Positions 60,858 through 64,000 of a stretch of DNA of 64,000 bases are shown here, piece by piece. A program made the position numbers and the translations under genes. Position 1 is the first letter of the stretch, and each line of letters begins with the position of its first letter. The stretch is from Steinernema hermaphroditum. Its lineage: Eukaryota > Nematoda > Chromadorea > Rhabditida > Steinernematidae. The DNA lies in the NCBI GenBank assembly GCA_030435675.1, contig CM059621.1, positions 12,276,001 through 12,340,000 of the forward strand. Reading direction: 5' to 3'. The notes under the pieces are model-generated. The model was given only the letters and a program-made list of their open reading frames with translations, ran no database searches and had not been told where the DNA came from.

Positions 60858-62530
60858 AATGTTCTTATTACGTCTTGCCGTAACAAAGGTTTCAGAAAGC
60901 GTGGAGCTCTACCTGGTGGGAGATCTTAAACATGGGGAATTAAATCTCATATAACAGGAAACAACAAAGGCGCGAGGACGCAAAGCACATGTTCAAACAA
61001 ATAGCTGGAGCGATGTGGATGGAAGGGGCGGAAAGCGGTCGCTATCCTAGACAGCACAGACAGCGCGCAGACAGATACGGTAACCATTCGTTATGAGACC
61101 GCGAGAGATGCAAATGGCAGAATCAATCCGTGTGGTCAGCACGCAATAAGGGTTGCGCGACGCTCAAAACCAAAACTCAAAACAATTTTTGGAACAATTT
61201 AAAGAAGTAACGGTAGAATAACAGAAATGGTGCAACAAGCTCGCTTCTTCACCAAAGCCTTGCGGTGGCACGTCTGACTTCAGAAATTGTTGCGTGTTCG
61301 ACCACACGTTTTGAATTTCATTGTCAAACTGTCTAGATCTTACTACGTCCACTCCGTATACGGTCTCACTGAGTATATTTTCGACTTGAAGCCGAAATGA
61401 TCTCTCTTTGCTCCTTCCAGTCTGTGGAAAGGCAAACAGACTCGGAGAAGTGTCTCCTCCGCTCTCAGACACACCTTTAAGTTCAACGCACGCGGTAGTT
61501 CAAACTGCAGTGAATGCTCGCCAAAAATAACGAACTACGCAACAGTTAACAAGATACGTAGATGTTGCCACGCGGTAAATCCACAAGACTACAGCACAAC
61601 AACACGCCCTTAGCCAGCTCGCGACAACCCGAATGTTGTCGGTCTAAGTTCCCGCGATACGGCAGTGATCGTTCGTACCGGGTGACGAAGAGGATCAAAG
61701 CAGATAGATGCACGCAACGCAACAATGCTCGCCGACAAGACGGTGTAAAGTTAATCGTTTTACTGTCGCCAGTTACAATCGGACGCTGATCACAAGCAGA
61801 GCCAAATACAAGACCTTCTGCATACACAGAATCACAACGGTCAAGATCTTCACAGCGTGTCGCGGTGATCAGGTTCCACCTTCAGTCGCTCAGCCTCGTT
61901 CAATCGTTTGCAGACAGCTTCAGGACGCGAGTCCCTGCACTTTTTGCTTGATCTTAAACATCAAGTAAAAAGTACAGCGTCTCGTGTCTCGATACGATCT
62001 TGCAGCCGCGTTGGACGCATCTTCCGGTGATTTTCTGCTGGATAAGAAACAGTTAACACTGTAGTGCCTTACAATTAACATAACAATCAATCAACAGTAA
62101 GAGGACACAAGAAGGTCGTAGACCCGTTTGTCACGACACTTTGCTGCTGTCCAATCTGCCATTTAGCCAGCACTCTGTTGACTTGATGCACTTAGCGCGA
62201 GCATGTATTCGTGCCTATGTTGTTTGTGCCATTTTGTAAAGGCCTAATTACCCATGCTTGTAGGTCTTCCACCACGCAGAGCTCCACACCCCCTCAAACC
62301 ATCGTCACGGCAAGACGTAACAGAAGTAGCAGCTTTTGGAGATTTTCAGGTGTGATCGACTTTCGAAGATTGGTCAGTGTCCATGATGTTGTGGAGAACA
62401 GCCCCTCGCGTTCGACTTATGTTGCTGGAGCTAATAAATATTTAAGGGTTATCCGTGACAGAGTAGGGATCTGAGTGACATGAACAGTGTTTGATCAGTA
62501 TTGAATAGGATCGGCTAAAGGCCATCACAT
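60858..62530. other. Intergenic, weak open frames only
   Basis: A minus-strand frame of about 100 codons ending at 61164 (SESGGDTSPSLFAF onward) has no ATG and no clear acceptor; it could be an exon of an unknown gene. Other frames here overlap each other on both strands without motifs. Confidence 0.3.
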
Positions 62531-62534
62531 ACTT

Positions 62535-62680
62535 TTGCCCCCCCACGCGGGGGGCAAAAATACGGTAATACGCACGGCCCAACGAAAAAATCCGCACGCG
62601 CGGGGCAAAATGGTGGTTATACTCCGCGGCGAAGTATAACCACCCCCGTGCCCGCGGGGTACCCCGCGGAGTATAACCAG
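62535..62680. repeat. Cluster of GC-rich short palindromes
   Basis: Three adjacent inverted pairs. First, TTTGCCCCCCC and GGGGGGCAAA around ACGC; second, GGTTATACT and AGTATAACC around CCGCGGCGA; third, further CCGCGGAGTATAACC and CCCGCGGGG pieces. Base composition is strikingly GC-rich against an AT-rich background. No coding role is apparent. Confidence 0.6.
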
Positions 62681-62683
62681 GCG

Positions 62684-64000
62684 TTAACGGTTGAGCTGAT
62701 TGGCCAGTGTATTTGTCAAACTTCTAAACATGACGTTGCTCTCATCAAATATCAGTGCAACCATGATACAACACAGAACATGTAACGCATCCAGGAAACC
62801 CTCTAGGCACCAAGCGATCCGAAGAGAAGTTGAAGATTCCAGTCGGCCACGTCCTAAAGTAAAATCATGTGAGAAACAACCCAAAATCGATGACAAACCT
62901 CTGGATCGAGTCCCACAATTGACAACCGAAGTATCACGTTCCAACCGTAAGTGAATGGATAATATAGAGAACCACGGCGTGTCACATGGACTCTCTGAAG
63001 CTTCAGGCGAGCGTTCTCAGTCGGATGAGCAATGAAAACACGACTGATTTCTTCGTTTCCGACCCACGATAGGCTCTCTGGAAACCGCTCCCGTTCGACT
63101 TCAATTTCCATTTCAATCCTGCTGTGTCCAATCGTGACATACTTGCCGTCTCCTTTCATCCAATCGTCGATGATGGTTTCAAACTTAACTTTATTGAAGA
63201 TCTTATACTAAAGATGTGTATTTAGTACAGTGATAAACAAATAGCACTTACCGACACATCGAGAGTAAGACAACGGCCATTTTTGCGCAGACAGAGCGAT
63301 CCAGTGTCGAAGTGATGCCTGATGGCGAAGGATCCACGGTGAAACGCCTTGAGCTGACAGTACTCATGCACGAGGCTATCCCAGATGTCTTCGGTTTCCA
63401 GGAGAATCGTTTTCTGTTTTGTGAAGTCGTTTCGAAATCCACCCTTCACTCGAAAACTGCCCAGAAGAAGTCCATTTCCATTTCTCCAATGCGCGATCAG
63501 CGACTGTGCCTGTTTAAGATTGTAATGCGCACACTGAAACAGAACTTTCATCAGAACATTCCACGATTATTGGGCTCACCTCTACGATAACTTTTCGTTC
63601 AATTAGCAAAGAGCATCGTCTTGATGGATGTCGAATTAAACCGTCTCTGGTCCCGTAAGCGTCCAAGAAATCCTTCAACAGCCCTTGGCCCAATGCAACG
63701 CTGAGATACATATCGGAACGCAACCACTTGTCGATTAAGGCTTTGACCAAATCGACGTCAATTAGTACATCGTCATAAAACGTTTGCAGAAATGTCCCTT
63801 CACTGGCATAGTCCTTCAAGTGGTCGCTGATAGAGCTGTCGGTGTGCCAAACGTTCTTTATCCGGAGCTGGTTAAAGGTTTTACGGAGAGCGTGGAGTAT
63901 CTTGGAACCGGTGTCCATCACAGACGGCGCAATACATTTGATTTCAAGAGAACTGAGGCTTCTTTCCAATGAGGCAACGGGCAAACTGATGATTCGAAGC
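62684..64000 (-). CDS. 3' part of a possible F-box-associated-type gene
   Basis: Exons in transcript order, 64000 (window edge)-63580, 63533-63252, 63207-62946 and 62853-62684, join in one frame with GT-AG junctions; about 378 residues are visible and the start is off the window. The visible protein has three loosely repeated units, each with an amphipathic h-x-x-W-x-x-(G/S) motif: LIDKWLRSD, LIAHWRNGNG and IIDDWMKGDG. This pattern recalls the associated domains (FBA or FTH type) of nematode F-box proteins, which recruit targets to SCF ubiquitin ligases. The F-box itself would be N-terminal and is not visible. Family assignment is tentative; the gene structure is better supported. Confidence 0.6.

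Overview
The window looks like nuclear DNA of a free-living or parasitic rhabditid nematode. Supporting signs are genes split by introns of about 40-80 bases with TTTCAG-type acceptors, start codons directly after a bare acceptor (the pattern of spliced-leader trans-splicing), families known only from nematodes (Srt-like and Sra/Srab-like chemoreceptors), RTE-clade LINE and mariner remains, and satellites built on TTAGGC, the nematode telomere hexamer. No species call is made.

Layout. 0-15 kb: plus-strand chemoreceptor genes (an Sra/Srab-type gene at 2.9 kb and three Srt-like genes at 7.7, 10.1 and 13.8 kb), with a repeat-rich inverted-repeat element at 11.3-12.8 kb. 16.7-30.7 kb: six minus-strand 7TM receptor genes in a head-to-tail array. 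30.9-34.3 kb: LINE fragment, satellite and unassigned DNA. 34.3-38.4 kb: a MULE-type DNA transposon with perfect 167-bp inverted ends, carrying a spliced gene without the transposase catalytic core and a captured piece of an ER Hsp70 (BiP) gene, flanked by two palindromic foldback elements. 38.8-41.4 kb: an intact ten-exon dynamin-family gene. 41.6-43.8 kb: LINE and mariner relics. 43.8-54.5 kb: four more minus-strand receptors (one frameshifted), a 78-bp telomere-like satellite at 46.3-47.2 kb, and two small TATA-driven genes at 51.0 and 52.3 kb. 56.3-57.5 kb: a canonical Srt receptor. 57.6-64 kb: LINE debris, a small C2H2 zinc-finger gene and the 3' part of a possible F-box-associated-type gene running off the right edge.

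Taken together this is a chemosensory receptor cluster growing by local duplication and littered with mobile DNA. Thirteen of the receptor models (all but the Sra/Srab one) look related. Twelve of those thirteen have the same exon plan and a last phase-2 intron, or its trace, just after TM7; intron loss, donor decay, non-GT donors and one frameshift show birth and death in progress. Exon coordinates come from splice signals read by eye, reading-frame arithmetic and comparison among paralogues. No database search was possible, so family names rest on motif recognition.
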